DNA from: Paenibacillus lemnae
GTDB taxonomy: Bacteria; Bacillota; Bacilli; Paenibacillales; Paenibacillaceae
DNA length: 64,000 nt
Reading direction: 5' to 3'
Assembly (NCBI RefSeq): GCF_012933385.1
Contig: NZ_JABBPN010000003.1
Location: forward strand, 434,001-498,000
Below, piece after piece: positions 18,135 through 26,107 of this stretch. The notes under the pieces were generated by a model that saw only the letters and a list, made by a program, of their open reading frames with translations, ran no database searches and had not been told where the DNA came from. A program made the position numbers and the translations under genes. How positions within the stretch are numbered: position 1 is the first letter of the stretch; every line of letters begins with the position of its first letter.

Positions 18135-18428
18135 TTAAGCGTATGCCCGCAGTACGTGAAGGCCTTGGATAATGTTGTACACAAATGTACCGAAGTAAAT
18201 GACGGCAAACAGAATGATATAACCCATGACAGCGCCAAACGACCCCGCACTCAGAGCCATGATCAGCAGAAGAATACCTGCTGCCACCGGAAACATATGG
18301 GTCAAGAAAGCGCGCTTCGCATGCTTCTGAACTTCATAATCCTGAGATAAAATCCACACCGCAATCGGCAGCACAAAGGGAGCGAAAAAAATACTGAAAT
18401 AGGATAAAGAAGATAGAAGCTGACGCAT
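18135..18428 (-). CDS. Small DUF4870-like membrane protein
   Basis: A 97-residue integral membrane protein. Three hydrophobic segments are visible: about residues 5-25 (YFSIFFAPFVLPIAVWIL), 45-62 (MFPVAAGILLLIMALSA) and 66-85 (GAVMGYIILFAVIYFGTFVY), with the loop DYEVQKHAKRAFLTH between the first two. This arrangement resembles DUF4870/Tic20-like proteins of Bacillota, whose role is unknown. I start it at 18428 because GGAGG lies just upstream; a longer open frame to 18572 has no ribosome binding site. It is transcribed toward the terminator at 18024-18060. Confidence 0.75.
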   Translation of the reverse strand: MRQLLSSLSYFSIFFAPFVLPIAVWILSQDYEVQKHAKRAFLTHMFPVAAGILLLIMALSAGSFGAVMGYIILFAVIYFGTFVYNIIQGLHVLRAYA

Positions 18429-18532
18429 AACATTCCTCCATAATAAGTAATAGGTAATACGGCTATCCCTACATATTACCCGCAGCAGGAGAGAGCGATT
18501 CACGCCCGCGAGGCGAGTTGCAAAATTTTTAT

Positions 18533-18560
18533 TTGAAAAATCCCCAAGATACGCTATAAT
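18533..18560 (+). promoter_or_regulatory. Promoter of first tRNA-Arg
   Basis: TTGAAA at 18533-18538 and TATAAT at 18555-18560 with 16-base spacing, 38 bases before the mature tRNA 5' end. Confidence 0.75.
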
Positions 18561-18597
18561 GAATTTCGTCACAGTTTCAGACGTAATACATAACCAT

Positions 18598-18671
<74 letters not shown>

Positions 18672-18676
18672 TAAAT

Positions 18677-18704
18677 AACAAAACCGCCTCTGGGCGGTTT
18701 TGTT
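18677..18704 (+). terminator. Terminator of first tRNA-Arg
   Basis: AACAAAACCGCC pairs with GGCGGTTTTGTT across a 4-base loop directly after the tRNA. The same kind of hairpin follows the second tRNA-Arg and recurs in the tandem repeats there; the following bases (TTGCGTCCAGGGATGAGAAG) are also shared. Confidence 0.8.
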
Positions 18705-18855
18705 GCGTCCAGGGATGAGAAGCCCAGGGGGGCGTCGGAGCATGGGCTGCGGTAGGGGTGCATCGCAGTCCGCCCGCAGGGCGTAATGCCCCTGGTGAAT
18801 TATGGAGCCCCCAATGTTACTCCGTGCCAGTGAGCCGGCCATCCGTGGTAATTAG

Positions 18856-19056
18856 AAATAAGCCTGAATTTCAAGCTTATTTCTCTCATTTTTCTCGCAA
18901 AAGATACTTTAAGGCTGAAAATCAAGCTTATATTAGCTGAAAATCTTATAACAGACCATAAAATGGTGCGAATTAAAAAAATAAGCCTGAAAAACAAGCT
19001 TATGAAGAAAAATGCATCTGTTTTTATAGAAATAAGCTTGAAAAACAAGCTTATTT
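18856..19056. repeat. Four-copy array of AAATAAGC...GCTTATTT palindromes
   Basis: Copies at 18856-18882, 18910-18931, 18979-19003 and 19030-19056. The last is perfect: AAATAAGCTTG, five A, then the exact complement arm. The others keep CAAGCTTAT on the right and a degenerate TAAGCCTG or AAGGCTG on the left. The array sits in a 280-bp A+T-rich stretch just downstream of argS (minus strand). Transcribed, each copy would be a hairpin with an A-rich or U-rich loop. Confidence 0.85.
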
Positions 19057-19118
19057 GAGGAATCATCGGTAGCGTCAAGAACCTCGCTGAGAGAATCGGG
19101 GGTAAGAACCCCGATTCC

Positions 19119-21008
19119 TTACATGCGCTCAGGTGCAGGCAGCCCCAGCACCTCCAAGGCTTCTCCCAGCGTATTCTTGAAAAGAGCTGTCAACCAGATC
19201 CGCAGCTGAAGAACCTCTCCTTCGGATTTGAGTATCGGGCAGGCTGCATAGAAGTGGTTAAATAAAGATGCGAGCTCATAGGCATAGTTGCATAATGCGG
19301 TTGGAGATAGTTCTTTAGCAGCCTCAGCAAGTGTGTCGTTCCAGCTGCTCAGATGCCGGAGAAGCGCATGCTCCTGCATTTCGAGTTCTGGTAACATGCC
19401 GGGAACAGCCGGAACCGATTCACCAACTCCGGCTTTGCTCAGTACCCGGACGGAACGTGCGTAAGCGTATAGCAGATAGACACCGGTATTTCCGGAAATT
19501 TCGGTGGCCTGCTTCAGATCAAATACTACCTCGGTCTGCAGGGCAAATCGAAGCAGATAGTACCGGATGGAAGCTGCCGCGATGTCACGGCTGGAAATTC
19601 CGCTTTTGTCGGCACGGGTCTGTTCTATGAATATTTCCACACGACGGATTAACTCGGTCACTTTAATGCCGATTCCCTGACGCCCCGACATGGCATAGGA
19701 TGCTTTGCCATCTGAGGTGTCAACGTCCAATTCAGCCGCTGCCGCGGGACTGAGGGAGACCACGCCATAACTAACATGCCGCAGTTTCTCAGCTTCCTTT
19801 TCAAATCCCAGAACGTTTAAAGCCTGTTTGACCATTTCCTGCGGATACTGCTGTCTGTAATCAATGACGTTGATAACGGCACTCGCTTTGCCAAATGGCT
19901 TGGTCTGCCCGTTCCCTCCAGGACTTGTGGTCCACACGTCTTTGGTGAAGCTTTTATAAGTAAAGTCGTTGTGCAGCAGGCCGTACTTCCACAAGTGATA
20001 AGCAATATCTTTGGCAGTGTATGTCAAAATCCCGTTCGAGCGGATCAGTACCTTGTCGGTGCTGTGATCCTGTTCGTGGTCAGTAATCTTCGTTTCAGCG
20101 TATTCTTCATTGTCTGTTTGCTGTTTTAAAACCCAGCAGCCTGCCAGCTTACCTTCCGCCTCCTGATAAAACAAAGGTGTTTCCTTCAGCAGATCGAAAG
20201 CGGAGGACCAGAAGCCTTCTTTTACAATACTGCTCTCCCATACCAGCAAATCATAATCAATACCGAACTGCTTCATTTCTTCCAAATGCTCGCGGACGAT
20301 CCGCTCCGCAACGACCAGGCCCAGCCACGACTCGTTCTGATGGCCTTCTTCAAGCGCATGCAGCACCTCGGTTCTTTTATGAATAAGCTGCGGATCTTGT
20401 GCATAGACCTTGTTAATTCCTGCGTAAACATCCCAGCAGTAATCGCCGAAACGTTCATGATCTCCGGTCATGGGGAGCTGGAGCAGGCCGACAACCGTGT
20501 CAGCAAGCTGATTGCCCAGATCATCAATGTAGTTGTGTACTTCGACGTCATACCCGTTTTTACGAAGAAGGCGTACAAGAGTGTCTCCGATGCAGGAATT
20601 TCTCAGATGGCCGATATGGGCGGATTTGTTCGGATTAATCGAGGTATGCTCGATGACGACTTTTTCACCGGATGCTTTCGGAAGATCAAAAGAGGTTTGC
20701 GCCCAGGCCGCCCAGTCCAGCTTGAAATTGATGAACCCTGGCGGCACGACAGTCGTTTTTTTGACGATCCGGGTGAATTCAGAATTTTGCTCAAGCCCCT
20801 CACGGATCTGTTCCGCGATCGTTAATGGCGGTTTACGAAGGATTTTGGCCAGCTGCATGGCAATGTTGGTGGAGTAGTCCCCATGCTGCATATTGGCAGG
20901 CTGTTCGATGTTAACATGCCACATGGGCAGCGATTCACCTGAACCCGCCGGCGGCAGCAAGGTTTGAACGGTGCGAAGAATGGATGTTTGTAAAAACTGG
21001 CTTAGCAT
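19119..21008 (-). CDS. argS: Divergent arginyl-tRNA synthetase (ArgRS paralogue type)
   Basis: Class I synthetase attaching arginine to tRNA-Arg. 629 residues, longer than the usual ~560. It has the N-terminal additional domain, the HIGH motif in NPNKSAHIGHLRNS near residue 132, and a degenerate KMSKS region MSGRQGIGIK near residue 445, as expected for ArgRS. The C-terminal DALR-type anticodon-binding domain is recognisable (SIRYYLLRFALQTEVVFDL, then NTGVYLLYAYARSVRVL), where common bacterial enzymes have P-x-x-Y-V-Q-Y-A-H-A-R. This suggests a second, regulated ArgRS, but I cannot see the rest of the genome. GGAGG precedes the ATG. A T-box leader lies directly upstream and tRNA-Arg genes on both sides. 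Confidence 0.93.
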   Translation of the reverse strand: MLSQFLQTSILRTVQTLLPPAGSGESLPMWHVNIEQPANMQHGDYSTNIAMQLAKILRKPPLTIAEQIREGLEQNSEFTRIVKKTTVVPPGFINFKLDWAAWAQTSFDLPKASGEKVVIEHTSINPNKSAHIGHLRNSCIGDTLVRLLRKNGYDVEVHNYIDDLGNQLADTVVGLLQLPMTGDHERFGDYCWDVYAGINKVYAQDPQLIHKRTEVLHALEEGHQNESWLGLVVAERIVREHLEEMKQFGIDYDLLVWESSIVKEGFWSSAFDLLKETPLFYQEAEGKLAGCWVLKQQTDNEEYAETKITDHEQDHSTDKVLIRSNGILTYTAKDIAYHLWKYGLLHNDFTYKSFTKDVWTTSPGGNGQTKPFGKASAVINVIDYRQQYPQEMVKQALNVLGFEKEAEKLRHVSYGVVSLSPAAAAELDVDTSDGKASYAMSGRQGIGIKVTELIRRVEIFIEQTRADKSGISSRDIAAASIRYYLLRFALQTEVVFDLKQATEISGNTGVYLLYAYARSVRVLSKAGVGESVPAVPGMLPELEMQEHALLRHLSSWNDTLAEAAKELSPTALCNYAYELASLFNHFYAACPILKSEGEVLQLRIWLTALFKNTLGEALEVLGLPAPERM

Positions 21009-21019
21009 GATAGTTCCTC

Positions 21020-21290
21020 CCTTTGAAAAATAAAAAAAGCCCTAATCTCTATTAAAGAGACGAGGACTTTAACTCGCGGTACCACTCTTGTTGCTGATCA
21101 CTTGGATCAGCCGCTCCATACGATAACGGTGTAGGCCGGGATTCCCTACTGCATTCAGAAATCCTTCTCCCGGGTCCGGTTCGTGAGTATACCTGTACCG
21201 GCTCCCACTCTCCCGGCTCGCTTGGACATCAATAAGACTCATTACTCTCCCGATCATTGAACATTGATAATTATGATTTTTCATATTACA
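21020..21290 (-). promoter_or_regulatory. T-box leader of argS (specifier CGG)
   Basis: On the minus strand the T-box core AGTGGTACCGCGA (complement of 21074-21086) is followed by an intrinsic terminator: AGTCCTCGTCTCT pairs with AGAGATTAGGGCT and is followed by seven T (about 21033-21072). Upstream is stem I with GGGAGAGTA and the distal GGGAGCCGG loop. By position against the valS T-box in this window (specifier, one purine, then CCCG of the stem-I base), the specifier is CGG at 21176-21178, an Arg codon. Uncharged tRNA-Arg would then favour antitermination and argS expression. Confidence 0.9.
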
Positions 21291-21312
21291 ACCAATCCAT
21301 TCAAAAAAGCAA

Positions 21313-22080
21313 CTATCTTTTTACAGCTGCAATGCGAAGTCGTTTGTAGTCCGCGTAATAGGTATCGTTTCTCCACAGCAATGGCTTAACTCTTTCGCTG
21401 ATTTTGTAAAAAGCCTCCTGCTGGTCCTGCTGCTCCATGCCGGTAAAAAGCATGCCTCCGAAATGCTTCAGCCAATGCTGTATCCCGAGTATGCCCTCCG
21501 GAAGCGGGGTGGGGCGATCATAATGTACAGCTTTTGTAACATGAAAGCCTGTTTGTTCGAGCAGGTTGGCGTACTGTCCAATGCTTGGAAAATACCATGG
21601 GTTACGTTTATCGGCATTGATGCCATAGTCTTCCTGCAGAATATCCCGCGCTGCCTGATAGATAACTTCGACATTGCCTTGACCGCCAAATTCTGCGATC
21701 AATCGCCCGCCCGGCTTTAAACAACGATACATTGATGCTGCAGCACTCTTCGTATCCTTCATCCAGTGCAGTGCGGCGTTAGAAAATACAGCATCGTATG
21801 AAGTCTCTGTGGTGAAATTCTCGCCGTTACCTTGAAAGAAGTGAAGATGCGGAAATTTCTTCGAAGCATGAGAGACCATCTCCTGTGAAAAATCCATGCC
21901 GGTGACGACAGCGCCGGATTTCGAGATTTCATCTGCTAATTCACCGGTACCACAGCCTAAATCGAGAATATACTCACCTTGCTGCGGGGAGAGCCAGTCG
22001 ATTAATCCTTTTCCGAAGCCAGAGACAAAGGCCATATTCTGGTCATATTCTTCGGGTTTCCACTCATGGGTGCTCTTCAT
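21313..22080 (-). CDS. SAM-dependent methyltransferase (trans-aconitate methyltransferase-like)
   Basis: A 255-residue class I methyltransferase: motif I ILDLGCGTGEL near residue 37, acidic end of strand 2 (GMDFSQEMV), FDAVFSNAALHWM-like motif IV (YDAVFSNAALHWMKD) and LKPGGRLIAEFGG. The overall look, including HWM after motif IV and the Y/H-rich C-terminal lid, resembles Tam-type methyltransferases acting on small carboxylic acids; the substrate is inferred only. Start 22080 is chosen because AAGGAG lies seven bases upstream; thirteen more codons are open before it. It precedes the argS T-box on the same strand. Confidence 0.85.
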   Translation of the reverse strand: MKSTHEWKPEEYDQNMAFVSGFGKGLIDWLSPQQGEYILDLGCGTGELADEISKSGAVVTGMDFSQEMVSHASKKFPHLHFFQGNGENFTTETSYDAVFSNAALHWMKDTKSAAASMYRCLKPGGRLIAEFGGQGNVEVIYQAARDILQEDYGINADKRNPWYFPSIGQYANLLEQTGFHVTKAVHYDRPTPLPEGILGIQHWLKHFGGMLFTGMEQQDQQEAFYKISERVKPLLWRNDTYYADYKRLRIAAVKR

Positions 22081-22192
22081 GCGATCGCTCCTTACGAAAG
22101 AGTTTTTACCATTATCCACCGTATGTTTTATAAAAAGAAATACTTAGTGACTATGTTGTTGATAGGTTTTAACTATAATTGATCGCTATGAT

Positions 22193-22219
22193 CTCTAACG
22201 GACTGTATGTCCGTTAGAG
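22193..22219. repeat. TAACGGAC palindrome, copy 3 (11-bp arms)
   Basis: CTCTAACGGAC, spacer TGTAT, then the exact complement arm. The inner TAACGGAC...GTCCGTTA core equals that of the pair at 3854-3924, nearly 18 kb away. It lies in the intergenic region upstream of the methyltransferase (minus strand), over 100 bases from its start. Confidence 0.85.
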
Positions 22220-22388
22220 CAGTTCGCGCCTTGGCTCGCCATCACCACAGTCATAAAACACAGAATTCGTAAGATGAGCTGCATACCGCGCATCCCAGAA
22301 GGGATGCCGCCTTGCGGGCGAACTGTGAAGTAACCCTATCGAAGCCTATGCCCAGGCGCCCCCAACGGGCTTCTCATCCCCGGACGCA

Positions 22389-22418
22389 ACAAAGCCGCCC
22401 ATCAACGAGCGGCTTTGT
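22389..22418 (-). terminator. Repeated tRNA terminator hairpin (distal repeat unit)
   Basis: CAAAGCCGCCC and GCGGCTTTG pair over a short loop with one mismatch. It is the duplicate, in the outer repeat unit, of the true terminator at 22523-22550. Confidence 0.65.
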
Positions 22419-22522
22419 TATGTACGTCCCAGAAGGGATGCCGCCCTTCGGGCGGACTGCGAAGTAACCCTCTCGAAGCCTATGCCCAGGCGCCCCAACG
22501 GGCTTCTCATCCCTGGACGCAA

Positions 22523-22550
22523 CAAAGCCGCCCATAAACGGGCGGCTTTG
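22523..22550 (-). terminator. Terminator of second tRNA-Arg
   Basis: CAAAGCCGCCC (22523-22533) pairs perfectly with 22540-22550, about ten bases past the tRNA 3' end on the minus strand, ending in TTTGTTG. Confidence 0.8.
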
Positions 22551-22559
22551 TGATATGTA

Positions 22560-22633
<74 letters not shown>

Positions 22634-22657
22634 ATGTAATTTTTTCAAGCAGAAAAT

Positions 22658-22686
22658 ATCATATCACAAACAGATTAGAAATTCAA
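22658..22686 (-). promoter_or_regulatory. Promoter of second tRNA-Arg
   Basis: On the minus strand, TTGAAT (complement of 22681-22686), 17 bases, then TATGAT (complement of 22658-22663), about 25 bases before the tRNA 5' end. It differs in sequence from the promoter of the first copy, so the duplication did not include the promoter. Confidence 0.75.
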
Positions 22687-22785
22687 CAATTATTTTAATA
22701 ATTAGGCAGTCGGCTGTTCATCCCGGCGCCATACCAAACATGCGAAACACTCAGCGAGCCATCATTTTTTTACACGACAGGGATA

Positions 22786-22794
22786 TGCTATAAT
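22786..22794 (+). promoter_or_regulatory. Extended -10 promoter of ysoA homologue
   Basis: TGCTATAAT (TG-n-TATAAT) with a T-rich -35 region (TTTTTTTACA). Transcription should begin near 22801, leaving a very short 5' leader. Confidence 0.65.
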
Positions 22795-22831
22795 CAACAA
22801 AAATGAAATCGGCATGAAAGGAGGTGTCCTT

Positions 22832-23749
22832 ATAAAGGACTCCAACTCCCCCAATCAAGAAGATAAAAATATCATCCTGTTTCCGAAAACGCTGGATTAC
22901 TATCAGATCCAGCTTACCGTTATGCTCGAAAACGAACGTTACGGGGAGGCCAAGGAGCTGCTGGCATTTCTTCTGCAATGTCAGGGTCAGGATGAGCGCC
23001 ATTATGAAGAATGGCGGTCGCTTCTAAGCTGGCTTGAAGCTGCGTTTCCAACTTCTGTGGAACCCGCCGGACATGAACCGGAAGACGAGGCGGACGAAGC
23101 AGAGATGACGCGCCGAATGGTCCAGGATAAGCTCGCCCAGGACGAGGGATATACGGACAAACTGCTGGATACGGTGATGAACGGGCCGCTCACTGAGCAG
23201 ACGGTACTGGCTCTGGAGCAGCTTGCCTATCTGGAACGACCGGAAGTAGATGAGGCGCTGACTGCCTGGATCAAAGAACAGCCGCTCCATCCGCTGCTGC
23301 AGTTCCGCGTTCTGCAGACGTTGAGACGCAGAGGGGTAAGCGGTATGGTGTCTTTAATACGGGGATCGGAAACCGTCAGCGTGGATGTGGAGGAGATTCC
23401 ACTGGGTCCGGGTGATTATCCGGAAGTGCTGCAGCAAATTTTGCAGCGGGTAGCCGAGAAGACAGAGGTGCATGAACCAACGCTTTTTTATTTTGCACAG
23501 GAGCTTTGGTCGCAGTTCATCATGGCTATTTATGGAACGAGCGATTATTATTCTATGCTGGATAATGAGGAGGCTACCCTTGACATATGGGCAGCAGCCC
23601 TTCATGATACGGTATCGGAGAGTTTAAAGGGAGTTCGCGACGAAGAGGAGATCCGCAGCCTCTATGGCATAACGGATACGATGCGTTTTCGGTATGAAGG
23701 GGCCTATCGTTCTATTAAGCAGTTTGTAGCTGCCGGCATGGACGAATGA
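22832..23749 (+). CDS. ysoA: YsoA-like TPR protein, probable AUA start
   Basis: About 305 residues, helical and acidic, resembling B. subtilis YsoA, a tetratricopeptide-type protein that also sits directly before tig. Helical pairs such as YYQIQLTVMLENERYGEAKELLAFLL (28-residue helix-turn-helix near the N-terminus) fit this; the function is unknown. The start is unusual: the only ATG (22814) has no ribosome binding site before it, while a perfect AAAGGAGGTG spans 22817-22826 and points to ATA at 22832 (seven-base spacing), giving an N-terminus of I/M-K-D-S-N. If ATG 22814 is used the protein is 311 residues. An acidic linker (EPEDEADEAE) lies near residue 85. Confidence 0.75.
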   Translation: MKDSNSPNQEDKNIILFPKTLDYYQIQLTVMLENERYGEAKELLAFLLQCQGQDERHYEEWRSLLSWLEAAFPTSVEPAGHEPEDEADEAEMTRRMVQDKLAQDEGYTDKLLDTVMNGPLTEQTVLALEQLAYLERPEVDEALTAWIKEQPLHPLLQFRVLQTLRRRGVSGMVSLIRGSETVSVDVEEIPLGPGDYPEVLQQILQRVAEKTEVHEPTLFYFAQELWSQFIMAIYGTSDYYSMLDNEEATLDIWAAALHDTVSESLKGVRDEEEIRSLYGITDTMRFRYEGAYRSIKQFVAAGMDE

Positions 23750-23791
23750 TCCGGAAAACGCTTTTCGCTCTGATCCTGTAAGGGTTCGCCC

Positions 23792-23820
23792 TTGAAAAAG
23801 AAATTAATGTTGTTTATACT
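23792..23820 (+). promoter_or_regulatory. Promoter of tig
   Basis: TTGAAA (23792-23797), 17 bases, TATACT (23815-23820): a near-consensus sigma-A promoter about 70 bases before tig. Confidence 0.8.
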
Positions 23821-23888
23821 ATAGTGGTTATTCGGTACGTGATAATTTATCTGCGCCGACCACGTGAATTTTGGAGGGGAAAGTATAA

Positions 23889-25217
23889 ATGAAAGCAACT
23901 TGGGAAAAAATAGAGAAGAACCTTGGCGTTCTTGATGTCGAGGTTGAAGCGGACCGCGTAGCGGCTGCGCTGGACAAAGCTTTTAATAAAGTAGTGAAGA
24001 AAGCAAACGTGCCGGGCTTCCGTAAAGGTAAAGTGCCTCGGCCGATTTTTGAAGCACGCTATGGTGTAGAGAGCCTGTATCAGGATGCAATCGATATTCT
24101 TCTTCCTGAAGCTTACGGTGAAGCTGTGGACCAAACCGAAATCTTCCCGGTAGATCGTCCGGAGATTGACATCGAGCAGTTTTCCAAAGGCGAATCCTTT
24201 AAGTTCAAAGCTAAAGTGATCGTGAAGCCTGAAGTGAAGCTGGGCGATTACAAAGGCGTTGAAGTTGCTGCTGTAACATCAGAAGTAACTGACGAGGAAT
24301 TGGGTCAGGAACTGGAGCGTATGCAGGAGCGTCATGCTGAGCTGGCTGTCATTGAGGAAGGCCAAGCTCAATCCGGCGATATCGCGGTTATTGACTTTGA
24401 TGGTTCTGTAGACGGCGAGCCGTTTGAAGGCGGACAAGCTGAACGTTACTCCCTCGAACTGGGAAGCAACAGCTTCATCCCAGGTTTCGAAGAGCAGGTT
24501 ATCGGAATGGCTACAGGAGACTTCAAAGACGTTGAAGTAACATTCCCGGAAACTTATCATGCTGAAGAGCTGGCTGGAAAAGCAGCAGTTTTCAAAGTGA
24601 AAGTTCACGAAATCAAGCGGAAGCAGCTTCCAGAGCTGGATGACGAGTTTGCAAAAGACGTCAGCGAATTCGACACGCTCGAAGAATACAAATCGGACCT
24701 GAAAGCTCAGCTTCTGAAACGCAAAGAGCAGGAAGCTCAAGGTGTGCGTGAGAACGAAGCGGTGGAAAAAGCGGCAGCGAACGCTGAAGTTGAAATTCCG
24801 GAAGCTATGATTCAATCCGAAGTTCAAAACATGATGCGCGATTTTGATAACCGTCTGCGTCAGCAAGGAATGAACATTGACATGTTCCTCAGCTTCTCCG
24901 GACAGTCCAAGTCCGATCTGGAAAATCAGATGAAGGATGATGCCGAGAAACGCGTGCGCAACAACCTGGTTCTGGAGCAAATTGCTAAGGAAGAGAACCT
25001 GGAAGTGAGCGAAGAAGATATCAATGAAGAGCTTGGTAATATGGCGGAAACGTACAAGCGTCCTGTTGATGAGATCCGCAGCATTCTGGCTTCGAACGGT
25101 TCTTTGGACAGCCTTCGTGAAGAACTGGTTCTCCGCAAAACGATTGATTTGCTGATCGAGAACAGTGTAGAAGGACCTCCAGCACCTAAAGAAGAAGAGA
25201 CATCTACAGAAGAATAG
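23889..25217 (+). CDS. tig: Trigger factor
   Basis: Ribosome-bound chaperone and peptidyl-prolyl isomerase. The 442-residue length is normal. The N-terminal ribosome-binding domain has the signature GFRKGKVPRPIFEARYG near residue 42 (G-F-R-x-G-K-x-P). The FKBP-like domain spans about 150-245 (SGDIAVIDFDGSVDGEPFEGG), and the remainder is the helical chaperone arms, ending in an acidic tail. It has its own strong promoter and terminator, and is followed by clpP and clpX, linking folding and degradation. Confidence 0.97.
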   Translation: MKATWEKIEKNLGVLDVEVEADRVAAALDKAFNKVVKKANVPGFRKGKVPRPIFEARYGVESLYQDAIDILLPEAYGEAVDQTEIFPVDRPEIDIEQFSKGESFKFKAKVIVKPEVKLGDYKGVEVAAVTSEVTDEELGQELERMQERHAELAVIEEGQAQSGDIAVIDFDGSVDGEPFEGGQAERYSLELGSNSFIPGFEEQVIGMATGDFKDVEVTFPETYHAEELAGKAAVFKVKVHEIKRKQLPELDDEFAKDVSEFDTLEEYKSDLKAQLLKRKEQEAQGVRENEAVEKAAANAEVEIPEAMIQSEVQNMMRDFDNRLRQQGMNIDMFLSFSGQSKSDLENQMKDDAEKRVRNNLVLEQIAKEENLEVSEEDINEELGNMAETYKRPVDEIRSILASNGSLDSLREELVLRKTIDLLIENSVEGPPAPKEEETSTEE

Positions 25218-25250
25218 CAGACTGCAGGCAGACTGCAGTGAAGTGATACG

Positions 25251-25286
25251 ATAAGGCACGTACTCTTGAAGACGTGCCTTATTTTT
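25251..25286 (+). terminator. Terminator after tig
   Basis: ATAAGGCACGT (25251-25261) pairs with 25272-25282 and is followed by T5. Confidence 0.92.
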
Positions 25287-25502
25287 ACCCTCTCACATCC
25301 AGATAATGACTAAATATGACACGAAATGGTTTGTGATATTGCGCGAGTTTGCATACATATAAGCTTCAAGACAGACAGGATATATTTCTTTAAGTGTTCA
25401 TAGAATGTATACATGGTTAAAAAATGACATGACGCTTTGAACGTGTTAGAATAACTTTTGTAACGCTGAAGTATACTTTTTCAAGGAAAAGAGGTTGGTC
25501 GC

Positions 25503-26093
25503 ATGAGTCTTGTGCCTATGGTTGTGGAACAAACCAATCGGGGAGAACGTTCTTATGATATTTATTCCCGGTTACTCAAAGATCGCATCATCTTCCTCAG
25601 TAATGCGATCGATGACGATGTCGCCAATCTGGTTATGGCCCAGCTGCTTTTTCTGGCTGCGGAAGATCCCGAGAAAGACATCCATCTGTACATCAATTCT
25701 CCTGGTGGTTCTGTAACGGCCGGGATGGGTATATATGATACAATGCAATTCATTAAGCCTGATGTATCCACCATTTGTGTCGGTATGGCAGCCAGCATGG
25801 GTTCATTACTGCTTACAGCCGGAGCACCAGGCAAGCGTTATGCGCTGCAGAACAGTGAAGTGATGATTCACCAGCCGCTGGGTGGTATTCAAGGTCAGGC
25901 CTCTGATATACAAATTCACGCAGACTGGATCATCAAGACTAGGCAGAAACTGAACCGGATCTATGTGGAACGTACAGGTCAACCCCTTGAAAAAATCGAA
26001 CGCGATACAGACCGCGACTTTTTCATGAGCGCCGAAGAAGCGAAATCCTACGGGATTATCGATGATGTTCTGTCTTCACCGATCAAATCTTAA
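25503..26093 (+). CDS. clpP: ATP-dependent Clp protease proteolytic subunit
   Basis: Forms the tetradecameric serine protease chamber served by ClpX/ClpC. The 196-residue protein has the catalytic triad Ser98 (GMAASMGS), His123 (MIHQPLGG) and Asp172 (DTDRDFFMS). AAAAGAGGT precedes the ATG. The 215-base gap after the tig terminator should contain its promoter; TTGAAC at 25437 is a possible -35 but no good -10 follows, and I see no CtsR heptad repeat. clpX follows 14 bases later, so the pair is probably co-transcribed. In B. subtilis clpP is elsewhere; this arrangement is more like that of Gram-negative tig-clpP-clpX. Confidence 0.98.
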   Translation: MSLVPMVVEQTNRGERSYDIYSRLLKDRIIFLSNAIDDDVANLVMAQLLFLAAEDPEKDIHLYINSPGGSVTAGMGIYDTMQFIKPDVSTICVGMAASMGSLLLTAGAPGKRYALQNSEVMIHQPLGGIQGQASDIQIHADWIIKTRQKLNRIYVERTGQPLEKIERDTDRDFFMSAEEAKSYGIIDDVLSSPIKS

Positions 26094-26107
26094 GAGGTGG
26101 TAATAGC

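Noticed and set aside
25288..25502. CtsR-controlled promoter for clpP
   Set aside because: No heptad direct repeat of the CtsR type is visible, and no convincing -35/-10 pair.
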